A DNA stretch of 64,000 bases, taken from assembly GCA_037043455.1 (NCBI GenBank), contig JAWPHD010001140.1:248001-312000 (forward strand), in the 5' to 3' direction. Source of the DNA: Cyrtodaria siliqua. Its lineage: Eukaryota > Mollusca > Bivalvia > Adapedonta > Hiatellidae. How positions within the stretch are numbered: position 1 is the stretch's first letter; every line of letters starts with the position of its first letter. The position numbers and the translations under genes were made by a program. Below, in pieces: positions 12,738 through 22,056 of the stretch. A model generated the notes under the pieces. The model did no database searches, was not told the origin of the DNA, and was given only the letters and a program-made list of their open reading frames with translations.

Positions 12738-13034
12738 ATGGAAATCACAACTGCACGATTTGATGAACTGTTTGAAGAGCAATATCAAAATAGCACAAAG
12801 AAATGGACAGACTTGGAAATAGATAAAGTATACAAAATTACAGATACGAAAATAGTAGAAACCGAATATGGTCCATCCATGGTATTGACATAGTTAGACA
12901 ATGGTGAAGTATGGGCGCCTGATCATCTCAAAAATAAATTAGAGAAGAGTGCTAAACCACCATATTATATGCGAACACTTGGATTGAAACCATGTAAAAA
13001 CAACAAAAAAAATAGGTATCATGCAATGACTTAG
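12738..13034 (+). pseudogene. Small conserved Polinton protein, one stop
   Basis: Starts at ATG 12738 (MEITTARFDELFEEQYQNS) and ends at TAG 13032-13034, 98 codons, with an in-frame TAG at 12891. The middle reads EYGPSMVLT and then, after the stop, LDNGEVWAPDHLKNKL; it finishes LGLKPCKNNKKNRY. It is divergent from the integrase, 43 bp away, so both may share a promoter. I recognise the type as a small protein recurring in invertebrate Polintons but know no function. The beta-rich pattern would suit an OB-like fold; that is a guess. Confidence 0.6.
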
Positions 13035-13111
13035 TCTTTTCAAAGTAAACATGCTTAGTCATTCCAAATCAAAAAAAATCTAAAGTAATTATAGTTTTAA
13101 ACTATTTTTTT

Positions 13112-13531
13112 TCATGAACTCAATTTATACGCCACAAATCCAGTTGCAGCCATACCCACCACAATAAACGTAATTTCTCTATTCTGTTGATCCGGAGATG
13201 GTGTATAAAAATCACTCAACTTGGGCTCCGGTTCTAAAAGCAAATGTTTGCCAGTTGTATAATAATACTGTTTCATAGCTTGGTCCACATCATCAAAAGT
13301 CTGCTCTGCATGATGCTCTTTTTGCAGTTGCTTATTAATAAAATCTAATCTCTCTGTTCTTTTGTTATTCCACGCCACTTGTGCTGCGTTTAATTGTTCC
13401 ACTGCTTTGTCATGCCTTTGTCTTTCCTCATCTGAATGACTTCCCATTTTTGAAAAGAAATAATTTGAACCGCTAAACGCCAATGCATTTGTTAATGCGC
13501 CACCTATCATCATTGCTACTGCACTTGCCAT
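13112..13531 (-). CDS. Polinton membrane-associated protein
   Basis: Intact 139-codon frame starting MASAVAMMIGGALTNALAFS. A hydrophobic N-terminal segment (residues 1-20) and a C-terminal one (about 119-136, ITFIVVGMAATGFVAYKL) flank a charged helical middle rich in Gln, Lys and His, so it may be anchored at both ends. It belongs to a run of minus-strand genes between integrase and ATPase with AT-only spacers. Function unknown; the position suggests a virion or membrane role. Unlike its neighbours it carries no break. Confidence 0.7.
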   Translation of the reverse strand: MASAVAMMIGGALTNALAFSGSNYFFSKMGSHSDEERQRHDKAVEQLNAAQVAWNNKRTERLDFINKQLQKEHHAEQTFDDVDQAMKQYYYTTGKHLLLEPEPKLSDFYTPSPDQQNREITFIVVGMAATGFVAYKLSS

Positions 13532-13555
13532 TTTTTTATATATATTTATTTTAAA

Positions 13556-13791
13556 TTATTTCATAATATCTGCAGGAATAATACCTTGCTTAATCAGCAT
13601 ATCCTTTGTAGCCATTGCTAACATTATATCCACAGACAGCATCCCAACATCTACCATATTAAAATCCACTTTAGGTGCTGTTTTTTTAGTAGTTTTCTGC
13701 CAATCTCAGAATATCCAATAGTTAAAAGTGTTTCTACTCCAGCGTGATACATCATATTTACAATTTGTTTTCCGTCAATACTTGCTGCCAT
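13556..13791 (-). pseudogene. Small Polinton protein, frameshifted
   Basis: Starts MAASIDGKQIVNMMYHAGVE at 13791 and ends ...ATKDMLIKQGIIPADIMK at 13556. The 236-bp span is not a multiple of three: the frame shifts in the middle near the run of A/T at about 13690. The distal half, DVGMLSVDIMLAMATKDMLI, is helical and hydrophobic. Not recognised; it sits between two other small minus-strand genes. Confidence 0.6.
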
Positions 13792-13825
13792 TTTTTTTAT
13801 ATGATTATTTTTTTAAAATAAATTA

Positions 13826-14170
13826 TTAAAAATCAAACGGGTCTTTTGGTGCAACATGAACAGCAGCAGGTTGCACAGGTTGCGTAGCAGATTTCTTGTT
13901 ATAAATATACAAACCCAACCCAGCAATACCTAATAAAACCAGACACGGTGGAATATAATTTTTGTATGCGTTTATTTTGATTTCTGGTTCCTCTTCATCT
14001 ATTGTTATTTTTGTTATATGATTTGCAGCATCTTGCTTTGCAGCATCTTGAAGCAAACGCTTTGCCTTTCTTGCTGCTGCTCCTGTTTTCCCAGCCTCTA
14101 TTCGTTTTGGAATTTTTACTTTTTGTTGTTCAACCTCAACAGGTATAACTTCACTCTCTTGGTTCTCCAT
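13826..14170 (-). CDS. Single-pass membrane protein of Polinton 1
   Basis: Intact 114-codon frame starting MENQESEVIPVEVEQQKVKI. The N-terminal 70 residues are charged, with Ala/Lys-rich helix AAARKAKRLLQDAAKQDAA. One transmembrane segment follows (about 74-90, YIPPCLVLLGIAGLGLYIY), then a short Ala/Pro tail ending KDPFDF. Probably a small membrane or virion protein; no function known to me. It is preceded on its strand by an A-run and AT-only DNA like the other genes here. Confidence 0.7.
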   Translation of the reverse strand: MENQESEVIPVEVEQQKVKIPKRIEAGKTGAAARKAKRLLQDAAKQDAANHITKITIDEEEPEIKINAYKNYIPPCLVLLGIAGLGLYIYNKKSATQPVQPAAVHVAPKDPFDF

Positions 14171-14262
14171 TTATATTATCTATTTTTTTTTTTTTTATTA
14201 AAGTCAATATGTCTAACAGTTGTCAGTATTGCTGTAAATGGTGCTAAGCACATTCCATACCT

Positions 14263-14640
14263 TTAATACAACTCACAACAAGCACTTGTCAAAGCATGAT
14301 TAATAAATGGGTCTTCCTCCAAATCTTCTATCAGTTTTGGCGGATTGGTTACATTAAAATATTTTGATACTCCCATCACATACAAGTTAATAAAAGAATT
14401 GCCTAAAGTCTTGGTCATGTTTGCCCCAAGCCTTGCTTCATATCTGCAGTAAAGTTTGTTAATTTCATCCGGGGGCATGCTATCTATATTTGTGAGTTGT
14501 ATGTCTTTACCCAAATATTGACGACTACCGCCGCCAGCCACTATGGCTGATAATCTTTCTTTTTTTGTTTCTTGTTGCTTTGATTCATCACGTTCCGTAA
14601 AACCTTCCGATATGTCTTGTAATAGTTCTTCCGCATTCAT
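14263..14640 (-). CDS. Conserved Polinton protein of unknown function
   Basis: I choose ATG 14640 (MNAEELLQDISEGFTERD) rather than the upstream in-frame ATG at 14793, because the extra residues are a hydrophobic AT-rich artefact and family members start like this one. 125 codons, acidic/basic N-terminus, then GGGSRQYLGKDIQLTNID and a C-terminal helical half (LGANMTKTLGNSFINLYVMG). It lies just downstream of the packaging ATPase on the same strand, after a repeat-rich gap. Role unknown. Confidence 0.7.
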   Translation of the reverse strand: MNAEELLQDISEGFTERDESKQQETKKERLSAIVAGGGSRQYLGKDIQLTNIDSMPPDEINKLYCRYEARLGANMTKTLGNSFINLYVMGVSKYFNVTNPPKLIEDLEEDPFINHALTSACCELY

Positions 14641-14789
14641 TTTTATATTAATAATTTTATTTTTTATCTTGAAATAAACATAAAACATAAAACAACCAGC
14701 TGCGATATTCATGCAAGTAGTAATTGTTAGAATTGTTAATAGCATGGTTATTAATATTGCTATGTTTTTATTAAAATTATTAATTTGCT

Positions 14790-14966
14790 GCAAGCATTGC
14801 TATTAACATTGCTACTTTACTATGAGCAATGCTATAAGCATTACTATATTTTCTGATATTTTCATTATATTTTCATGTCAGTATTGCTATTAACATTGCT
14901 ACTTTGCTGTTAGTATTACTATTAGCAACAAAGCAATGCTGTTAGAAAAAAAGCATTGCTGTTAAA
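14790..14966. repeat. Dispersed GCAATGCT/AGCATTGC short repeats
   Basis: About ten copies of an 8-10 base core (AGCATTGCT and its inverse AGCAATGCT) with TTAACATTGCTAC spacers, in both orientations, between two minus-strand genes. Because the core occurs as both strands it could form several alternative hairpins. Confidence 0.65.
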
Positions 14967-14968
14967 AA

Positions 14969-15494
14969 TTATTCAACCCAATAACCAGTTGGTTGGTCAG
15001 TCCTCAAAATTAACTTGGAATATTTAGTTTTTGCTAAAGCTTTTCTTATTCTGGTTCTCTCCTCCAGCGTTGGAATAACATCATTCTCTCTCAAACAATT
15101 TTCATAACTATCTCTGTCTTTGGTATAAAACATACGCAACCATTTTGCTTGCTCCCTCAAATCTTTCAATACAGAATTATATCTCTGTGAAATAACCCAT
15201 ACTGATTGTTTGGCGTGGCGACCAGAGAATGCCAACTCTGACAACATATCTTTTTTCTTTGTTAATTCGTTGTGGCTGAGCAATCGTCAATAATGTATAA
15301 TGTGGGCTGGCCAGCATACTGTTTGAAAAAATAAACGCAACATACTCTTGTTCAAGTATGTCAAGAACAAACTCTGTTTTACCACAGCCTGTCTGACCAC
15401 AGATAATGGCACTGTGTGGATATTTAGGATATTTTTGTTGTAAACTAGTATCGTGCTTCTTTGAAGCTTCCATCTTCGAAATTGATTTGCGCAT
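14969..15494 (-). pseudogene. Polinton 1 packaging ATPase (FtsK/HerA type)
   Basis: Starts at 15494 or at the internal Met at 15473. Walker A is CGQTGCGKTEFVLD and Walker B is TLYIIDDCSA. After it come the family block KKDMLSELAFSGRHAKQSVW and the sensor-like ISQRYNSVLKDLREQ. About 50 residues normally found between Walker A and Walker B appear missing (the protein jumps from LEQEY to a short segment before Walker B). Two frame changes near 15290 leave A, B and the C-terminal half in three frames. Such ATPases pump DNA into capsids. The start overlaps the end of the capsid-type gene by about 50 bp. Confidence 0.85.
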
Positions 15495-16651
15495 CTTGTA
15501 TTATATATATATAAATATTTAAAGGTTGATCTGCAGCTGCTTTTTTATTTATTATTATCGTTATGCCTTCACTGCCGTTTTCTATTCTTCTTCCACTGCC
15601 GTGTAATAAATTGTCATCACATGTTCTAAGGTCAAGCCACAAAGCATATGATTTTGTCAGATAAGTCTCAAGAGAAACATAATATTTGTTGTTTTTCATC
15701 CCAATGTTGATATGCCTTCATGCCCTGACTATACAACTGATTTGGTACGCCTTCTATTGTCATTTCAACCTTTTCAATCTTTGGGTTGTAATAGGTTTCT
15801 GTGCTTGTTCTTTCTGGGTCTTCAAACAACATTAGAATACCTTTTATGCTCCGTGCTGGTACATTAATGTTGATGTTCCAAAGGGTTTCAGATTTGTTTG
15901 CTATTATTTTTCTATGTCGCAAGATACGATCATACATAAATGACATCTTACCATTGATTTGTTGTCTTATTTGTCTGGATAATTCAACATCACTAACCAT
16001 ATCAAATTCCAAGCAGATATTTTTTATTACATAAGATGCATCAGCATCACTGCTTTTGATAACTTTGTTATAATCGTTAAACGTTAATTCATATTCTAAC
16101 CTATCACCAAGCCCCGCTTGATAAAATGGCATATGACTTTCTAACATTTCAAAGTCCAGTGGAATACAAAATCTATTTCCATAAGCTGCTGCTATAGCTT
16201 CATCTTCGGTGTCTGAGGAAGCATCTCCCGCACCAATTCTATGTTTTAACATGTTTGCTTTACCAATACCTTGGTAAGCTATGTTTACTCGTTCGGTAGG
16301 GCTTTTCCATAAATCAACATAACAATGATATATATCACTGTCATCTATTGACATGACTTCATTGCCACTTATTTTTATTGTCATTTTTTTCACAATTGCT
16401 CTACCCAGATTCTGGAATAGAGTAGCGTTGGCATCTGTTCTGCTTTTAAGTTCTATTTCAAAGGCAAGACGAGCAGTACGTGGAACTTTCACATCATTAG
16501 TACTTAGATTGGGAAATCTTACAAGCAGTTGCTGGTTTTGGTCTATTGTTGAGGGATTATTAGTTATTACTACACTTGTGCGGATGCCCTTGGCACCATG
16601 AGGTTCTCTTAGATTTCTATGAGGGTTGAGTTTGTTTCCGTAATCTGACAT
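15445..16651 (-). pseudogene. Capsid-type protein, probable major capsid (jelly-roll) of Polinton 1
   Basis: Starts MSDYGNKLNPHRNLREPHGA at 16651. A long beta-rich protein, open for 327 codons to 15668, then continuing in another frame (SYALWLDLRTCDDNLLHGSG, then EDGSFKEARY) to 15445. About 20-25 residues seem lost at the junction. Conserved blocks include DSDIYHCYVDLWKSPTE, YGNRFCIPLDFEMLESHMPF and GLGDRLEYELTFNDY. I recognise the family as the conserved Polinton protein next to the ATPase, widely taken as the double jelly-roll capsid protein; the capsid role is from family knowledge, not provable here. Confidence 0.75.
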
Positions 16652-16698
16652 TGTTTTTATTTTTTAAATATATTTTTTAAAATTAAATAAAATAAACA
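16652..16698. promoter_or_regulatory. AT-only divergent intergenic spacer
   Basis: 47 bp made almost entirely of A and T between divergent starts (capsid gene at 16651 on minus, coiled-coil gene at 16699 on plus). It contains TTAAATATATTTTTTAAAAT. A shared bidirectional promoter is an inference from position. Confidence 0.45.
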
Positions 16699-18062
16699 AT
16701 GGCTGAAGGAGGATTTGAAAATCCTGTGTACGATCCAGATGTTGAAGATATGGATGAAGAAGACGCTGCCTGGAATAAATTATATTATGACGAATTTATA
16801 CAACCTGGCTCAGAATTTCAGAGACAAATTGTAAATGAAAATAACCATATTGGACAGCTTCAAGGAGAAGATAAAACAGAAGAACAGCTCACACAAAAAA
16901 AGGGGTTAGTAGATCAATTTGTTATTGAAGTTAATGCTGAGATTAACGGAATTGATTATAAAGATGATTTTAGAGTGGATGAGGACGAAATCGGTAGAAC
17001 AATGTTATATGCAGTTGGGACTGATGATGTTCCACTTACCTATTATAAGGGAAATAATCCAAACGAACCAATCAAGTGTTATAAGCTGGAAACTTTAGTT
17101 AAAAAACATGGTATTGACTTTGTGAAAAATAATTTAAAAATGTATGATTATTTAGTTCCACGTGAAAGAAAGGATCAGGGCAGGGCAGAATTAGCAGCCT
17201 TGACAAAAATAAGAAATACCGTCGCTGCAGAAAATATACCATTGCAAACTTTTTCAACAACGGAAGATGTACAAAATACAGCAGATGCTGTAAATATAAT
17301 TGAGAGTGATTTGAGTAATATAATAGATGAAACTCATCCTAAAAATGCTGTTCAACCGGAAAATCTAACACTGCGAGAAATACGAGGTTTAGATAAGAGA
17401 TTGCAAAGCTTTCGTGGAGAACTTACTAATAATCTCTCAAAGCTCACTGAGCTTGATAAAGACATAACAAAAGAAAAACAAAAACTAGAACAGGTTAGCA
17501 CCCCCGGGCAGGAGGATGAGTTTCAACAAGAGCGCATACGTGACAAAATAAAAAACTTAGAAGATGAAAGAAGTGCACGACTTGAAGCGGCGAGTGAAAA
17601 CAAAGAAGCATTACGCGGTTAAATAAACAGGATAAAAGAACTATAAATAAGGTGTTAAAAGAAGACACAACATTGGGTGAGAGAATAAAAACATTATTCA
17701 AAGAGCAAGGTATTACTATTGTTAGTATTTTGACTGCCTTTAGTATGATTATTGGGGTATTAGTTGAGGCCATTATTCCTACATCAAGTGCTGCGCCAAC
17801 TCCAACTCCAAAACCTGATCCATCAAGCGTAAAAGACTGGATAAAAAAAAAACTACTTAATCTTGGTAAACTTCTTGCCAACCTAGCTGGTAAAGCTGCT
17901 GCAGCACTTCCAGGAGTTATTGGTGCAATAGTATCATGGCTTTTATCTGCAATAGGTAATGTTATTAATTGGCTTGGTAACAATCTATGGGCTTTGCTTG
18001 TGTTTGTTTCCGGGTTGTTGTATGTGGCAGCCAAAGAGTGGTTTAGTAAATCTCATAAATAA
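16699..18062 (+). pseudogene. Coiled-coil protein with hydrophobic C-terminus, one frameshift
   Basis: Starts MAEGGFENPVYDPDVEDMDE. Open for 307 codons to 17622, with a strong C-terminal coiled coil (about 220-305, SKLTELDKDITKEKQKLEQ). The frame changes near 17615-17620, and the protein continues through TTLGERIKTLFKEQGI to the stop at 18062. This second part has a hydrophobic segment, a Pro-rich linker (TPTPKPDPSS) and repeated Ala/Leu helices (LGKLLANLAGKAAAALPG, then LWALLVFVSGLLYVAA). It recurs in marine-invertebrate Polintons. The membrane-active C-terminus could act on host membranes; function unproven. It overlaps the next minus-strand gene tail-to-tail by 20 bp. Confidence 0.7.
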
Positions 18063-19323
18063 GTAATGCAGCAAGACCTATTACTATAGTACCAACAATT
18101 ATGGTTGTTTTGTTATCTTCGTGTTCAATCGCTATTTTTTGTATTTCTTGTGGGTTATGCTCCACAGTTTTATATATTGATTTATCAAAGTCAAAATGTT
18201 TTGATAAAAATTTCTTTGTTGTGGTGCCTTGAAAAGGTTGAATATTTTTTGGTGGCACTGGTTTTACATTTACATCATTATTCAATCCTAATGCTTGTGC
18301 ATCGGTTGCTATTACAATTTCATTATTGTAGTCTTGTATTGTTCCGATTCTTAATTCCATGTCACTCGGAGACATGTACAATCCACTTCCATAGACAAAA
18401 TTTACTTTACTTCTTGCATATTTTAAGGTGGTTTCATATATTGAAATTTGACTGGGCAAGTCGATGGGGCTATTTATTGCGTCCTCTACATTTGCTAGAA
18501 ATTGTTTCTGTGCATCAAATGCTGTTCCAGTTCCAAGTATATCTGTTCTTGTTTGTGATTGTGAGCCAAGAATTGCCCAGCAGTATGTTCTTATGCTGTC
18601 ATTGATTCTTTCTACTCCTGCCCTTGTAAATCCAGATGAATTATCTAGTATAAAAGTAGACCAGCTGTTGTCAGCCTCAGATACTTGTGCAATGTAATCA
18701 ATGTGATATGCTTTATCACTCTCATAGACTGTAAAACTCATCGTTTTGTTGTCGTATACAGAATTTATCAAAGGATGATAACCAATATTTGTCCAGTAAT
18801 TATAAATTGTTCCTAGACCATCATTATAGCTTTGTTTTTGTCTCCAGTCTGAATTTAAGTCAACGTTAAACTCCTTGCATATTCTCTCGTATGCGTTTCG
18901 GTTATATGTGTTATTAAACGCATTCCAATTTGAGTCTTGCGGCATTGCTACACTCATCTCAAATAATATTCTTCTGACTTGGTAATAGACATGAAATCGA
19001 AATAACGAACCAACCAGGGCATCAGCTTTTAGATGGTTGTTGAAATCAATACCACATCCAGTTGTCGCACACCAAATAGCAAAATTCAACTGATTCTGCT
19101 CAAATGACATCCAATCTGTTCCCCAGCTTTGGACTATAGCATCTGATTTGACGTATGGAAAAAAGGTATGATAATATTTTTCAAAGACATTGGGAAATAA
19201 TGCTTTAAAGCCTTTACCGTCTGATGTAATGACTTTGTTTTGATTTATTATATCTATCACTTTCTTGCTGAAAGTATTTGAATAGTGAGCATCTGGGTTA
19301 TATTTGAATTCTTTAGAAATCAT
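18043..19323 (-). CDS. Conserved Polinton structural-module protein (PY-type candidate)
   Basis: Intact 426-codon frame starting MISKEFKYNPDAHYSNTFSK. Conserved blocks are LVGSLFRFHVYYQVRRILFE (about 105-124), the NTYNRNAYERICKEF region and YNYWTNIGYHPLIN. The last 20 residues form a membrane anchor (TIIVGTIVIGLAALLIYEIY). One of the longest unbroken genes of the element, despite decay elsewhere. I know relatives in invertebrate Polintons; PY-type naming is tentative. The gene is divergent from the penton-like gene with a 38-bp spacer. Confidence 0.7.
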   Translation of the reverse strand: MISKEFKYNPDAHYSNTFSKKVIDIINQNKVITSDGKGFKALFPNVFEKYYHTFFPYVKSDAIVQSWGTDWMSFEQNQLNFAIWCATTGCGIDFNNHLKADALVGSLFRFHVYYQVRRILFEMSVAMPQDSNWNAFNNTYNRNAYERICKEFNVDLNSDWRQKQSYNDGLGTIYNYWTNIGYHPLINSVYDNKTMSFTVYESDKAYHIDYIAQVSEADNSWSTFILDNSSGFTRAGVERINDSIRTYCWAILGSQSQTRTDILGTGTAFDAQKQFLANVEDAINSPIDLPSQISIYETTLKYARSKVNFVYGSGLYMSPSDMELRIGTIQDYNNEIVIATDAQALGLNNDVNVKPVPPKNIQPFQGTTTKKFLSKHFDFDKSIYKTVEHNPQEIQKIAIEHEDNKTTIIVGTIVIGLAALLIYEIY

Positions 19324-19361
19324 TTTTTATTTGTATTTTATATATATATATTAAAAAAAAA
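19324..19361. promoter_or_regulatory. AT-only bidirectional promoter candidate
   Basis: 38 bp between two divergent start codons. Contains TTTTATATATATATATT and an A-run directly before ATG 19362. Position and composition are the only evidence. Confidence 0.45.
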
Positions 19362-20006
19362 ATGTTTCATACAATTTCAAACATAGACAACTCTATTAAC
19401 TTACAACAGTATATCGATAATAGGGATGGAACTAAGCGCGTTGGATTAAAAGGTTTAACATACACTATCGGTTGGTATAATATTATTCATGAAACCATAA
19501 AGACACGAAACCAAGATAAAACAGAACATTTACCAGATGGACTCTATAACTTTGAAGACTTGATAAGAGGTTTTAAAATTCTAAATGAAAAGATTACCCT
19601 GAACATTATTGTCCAAAGTGCTACAGCCTTTTTAGATACGCCAATAGAGACACGAATGTCAAGCGGTCTTTCAAAAATGCTGGGATTCGAGGACAGAAAA
19701 TGGTTAAAAGGTATTCGTTTCGGAGATTACCCGATTGATTTAGCTCCTTATAAACAGCTATATGTTCATCTCAAACAAGTTAATACGAGTAGTAATTATT
19801 TCAATGGTGCACCAAGCACTATTATAGGTGTTGTACCTGTAGTAAATAAGCAGTTTGGAGATATAGTATATACAAGTTGTTTTCCTGAATATCACTGTCT
19901 TAGAAATGATGCAATTACTGAATTGAAAATAGAAGTCAGAGATGAGTATGGCAACAAGATAGATTATCACGGTTTGCCTATGAGTTGTGTTTTAGAAATT
20001 ATTTAA
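19362..20006 (+). CDS. Penton-like minor capsid protein candidate
   Basis: Intact 214-codon frame starting MFHTISNIDNSINLQQYIDN. Key blocks are LPDGLYNFEDLIRGF (about 57-71), LSKMLGF, GDYPIDLAPYKQLYVHLKQV, NGAPSTIIGVVPV, and C-terminal ELKIEVRDEYGNKIDYHGLP. The size (about 200 residues), all-beta pattern and linkage to the capsid module fit the single jelly-roll vertex protein of Polintons. The fold is inference; I cannot model it here. The ATG follows a run of A in AT-only DNA. Confidence 0.65.
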   Translation: MFHTISNIDNSINLQQYIDNRDGTKRVGLKGLTYTIGWYNIIHETIKTRNQDKTEHLPDGLYNFEDLIRGFKILNEKITLNIIVQSATAFLDTPIETRMSSGLSKMLGFEDRKWLKGIRFGDYPIDLAPYKQLYVHLKQVNTSSNYFNGAPSTIIGVVPVVNKQFGDIVYTSCFPEYHCLRNDAITELKIEVRDEYGNKIDYHGLPMSCVLEII

Positions 20007-20031
20007 AAAGTATATTTTTATAAAAAAAACA

Positions 20032-20531
20032 ATGAGTATATTTGGACCAACAAGACCTAAAAAAAACCAGGAGACTTGGAGGCTTTGATAGATATTGTTT
20101 CAGATTTACATAGGCAAGTTTTGCCTTTTGTTGACCAGTTTAATCATTTGAGAGATAGAGTTGATAATCTTAAATATGGAATTATAACAATATTTGCGGA
20201 GGCTAAGGGCCCACTTGTGTTGAATAGAATACTCTCATTTGGTAACGGTGGGGCAGAAACAAATGTGGGGCATGTAATGACACGCCGTGGACGGATTATG
20301 GGAATAGGTTTAGCATGTGAACGATTAGTTGGTGACGTATCTGTAATAGTTTCTGTCAATGGTGTTGAACAACCAAATTATGGCATAACGCTTCACATCA
20401 TCCCACGCAATCATGATAACTTTGATAAACCTTTAGAGATTGGTGCTGGTTCTGTTGTTAACTTTGTATGCAAGATTGCCAACGCTACCGCTGTAAATAC
20501 GGTGGCATCATTATTAATTGAATTAATTTAA
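20032..20531 (+). pseudogene. Beta-rich Polinton protein, early frameshift
   Basis: ATG 20032 (MSIFGPTRPKK) leads into a frame change about 12 codons in. The remaining frame (EALIDIVSDLHRQVLPFVDQ onward) is open to TAA 20531. After an N-terminal helical stretch (residues about 15-45) comes a compact beta domain: GRIMGIGLACERLVGDVSV, NGVEQPNYGITLHIIPRN, and C-terminal VNTVASLLIELI. It may be a small spike or trimeric head domain; that is a guess. 25 bp after the penton-like gene on the same strand, with TATAAAAAAAAC before the ATG. Its last 50 bp recur at 21139. Confidence 0.6.
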
Positions 20532-20735
20532 TTTAATTCTACGAGCTGGCTTGATTTTTGTATCAACAAAAAATATATTATATACAAAATTGTATAACAG
20601 TATGCTAATTAGTGTACTGGGTATTGAGAGCTTGCCCTTAAAAGATGTGTTTAATAATTTAATATTAAAAATTTAGTGTTTGTGACTATTTTCTTTTATA
20701 AAAAATATAATGTTATAATTATATGATGGAAAAAA

Positions 20736-21076
20736 ATGGAAGAAAAAGAGAAAAATAAAGAGGAAAATGAAAATGAAGAAAAATATGAAATTGAAGATGA
20801 ATGTGAAGAACAAGAGAAAGACATGGAAGAACAAGAACCAGACATGGAATCGGAGCCAGAAGAATATATACCAATACCAGTAGAGTATGAACCTGTAGTG
20901 CTAGAGGAAGTATGGGATTATGTTTACAAGTGTGTTAGGAAATGGGATATCTTTGAAGACTACAAGTGGTCAACATTATCTGTTATTATATTACTATTTA
21001 TGCCGCAGTGCTCGTAACAACAATTATAGGTTTGTTTGGAACTCTTACCCCATCCGCCTGGTTAATATTACCATGA
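20736..21076 (+). pseudogene. Acidic single-pass membrane protein, frameshifted
   Basis: Starts MEEKEKNKEENENEEKYEIE. About 60 residues are almost all Glu, Lys and Asp, followed by EYIPIPVEYEPVVLEEVWDY and a basic patch. Near 20985 the frame changes to one that encodes a hydrophobic segment (ITIYAAVLVTTIIGLFG) ending at TGA 21074-21076. The span (341 bp) is not a multiple of three. Function unknown; likely anchored with the acidic part exposed. Confidence 0.5.
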
Positions 21077-21138
21077 GGAGTCTCGAAAGTAACAAAGATT
21101 AAAAACTTAACCAAATCACGTTGCTTAAAATCCTGTCC

Positions 21139-21193
21139 GGTTGCTACCGCTGTGAATATGGTGGCATCATTATTAATTGAATTAATTGAATTT
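21139..21193 (+). repeat. Duplicate of the 3' end of the 20032-20531 gene
   Basis: GCTACCGCTGTGAATATGGT and the bases after it repeat 20484-20535 with three differences, including the VASLLIELI coding stretch. It now sits in front of the last gene of the element and has no complete gene attached, so it is a relic of a local duplication. Confidence 0.75.
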
Positions 21194-21215
21194 TTTATTT
21201 ATTAATAAAAAAAAA

Positions 21216-21790
21216 ATGCCGAAGCAACCGACAGCACCAAGTATATATCCTGAGTTGCCAGTGGAAGACGGACAAAATTATAGATTACAAAAGATTTCAG
21301 AAATTGAAAAAAAGTTAATTACAGAACGAGATATACGCCAGTCACAAAATATAAACGTGGTATTAATATTACAGAAGGAATTGACACTACCTTGATATCT
21401 GCAGGTGTTATTATGGCTGGGATTGGATTTGTTGTTCCAGTTTTGTTACCTTTAGAAATAGCAGTAATAGTTTGTGGAGCTACAGTTGTTTGTATGAATT
21501 TTATCAGACGCAAGCTAAATGCAAAAGCTCAAAAACATCATGAAATAAAAACTTTGGCAGAGGCTAAGTTGAATAGCATAAAGCAGTTAATATCAAAAGC
21601 GTTGAGTGATGCACAAATATCTGATCAAGAGTTTAAGTTGATTTTGGATGAGTTAGATACATATTATAGTTTAAAACAGGACACAAAACAAAAAAAGGCT
21701 GAAATAAGTGAAGTTCAAAAAAAAGAACTAGTAGAGCAGGGAAGAAAGGAAGCAATGGCAAACTTACAAAAAAGTCTAAAAAGTGTGTGA
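21216..21790 (+). pseudogene. Two-helix membrane protein near right TIR, one frameshift
   Basis: Starts at ATG 21216 (MPKQPTAPSIYPELPVED). After about 40 residues the frame changes near 21345. The new frame gives GINITEGIDTTLISAG, a hydrophobic pair (VIMAGIGFVVPVLLPLEIAV, then VCGATVVCMNF), a basic helix (RRKLNAKAQKHHEIKTL) and a C-terminal helix with ISDQEFKLILDELDTYYSLK. The same plan occurs in Polinton 2 at 39867-40318, so it is a shared Polinton component. Role unknown, probably membrane-associated. Confidence 0.65.
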
Positions 21791-21865
21791 TTTATTGTTT
21801 TAGTAGTGTGTTTGAGTATGATCGACCACCTTTGTATTCAAGGTCAGAAAATTGTTAATTTGAAT

Positions 21866-22051
21866 GTAATTTTGATAACTTATAAAAAAAAAAAAACTTG
21901 CCATCTTCACTACCCCTATTTTAAAAAAGTTTTAATAAATCAAGTAAAATGGTGATTTATTATATTTGTATTTTGGGGCGATTCTGTTGTAATTTGAGGC
22001 GAAACAGAGTGAGACGAAAATTACAACAGAACGCCCAAAATACATATATAT
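21866..22051 (-). repeat. Right TIR of Polinton 1
   Basis: Inverse of 7506-7698, including its own fold-back arms (about 21964-21993 and 22020-22051). It runs from GTAATTTTGATAACTTAT to ATACATATATAT. Confidence 0.9.
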
Positions 22052-22056
22052 AGACA
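22052..22056 (+). repeat. Target-site duplication of Polinton 1 (right)
   Basis: AGACA, matching 7501-7505. Confidence 0.7.

Larger units (their letters stand above)
7506..22051. mobile_element. Polinton/Maverick element 1
   Basis: A 14,546-bp self-synthesising DNA transposon bounded by matching TIRs and an AGACA duplication. Gene order from left: polB (+); integrase (-); a small plus-strand gene; six minus-strand genes including the packaging ATPase and a capsid-type protein; a plus-strand coiled-coil/membrane gene; a minus-strand structural gene; and five plus-strand genes including penton-like and membrane proteins. The polymerase, integrase, ATPase and capsid set is diagnostic of Polintons. 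Most genes carry one or more frameshifts. No adenain-type cysteine protease was found. It sits inside a decayed PHD-finger gene. Confidence 0.93.
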
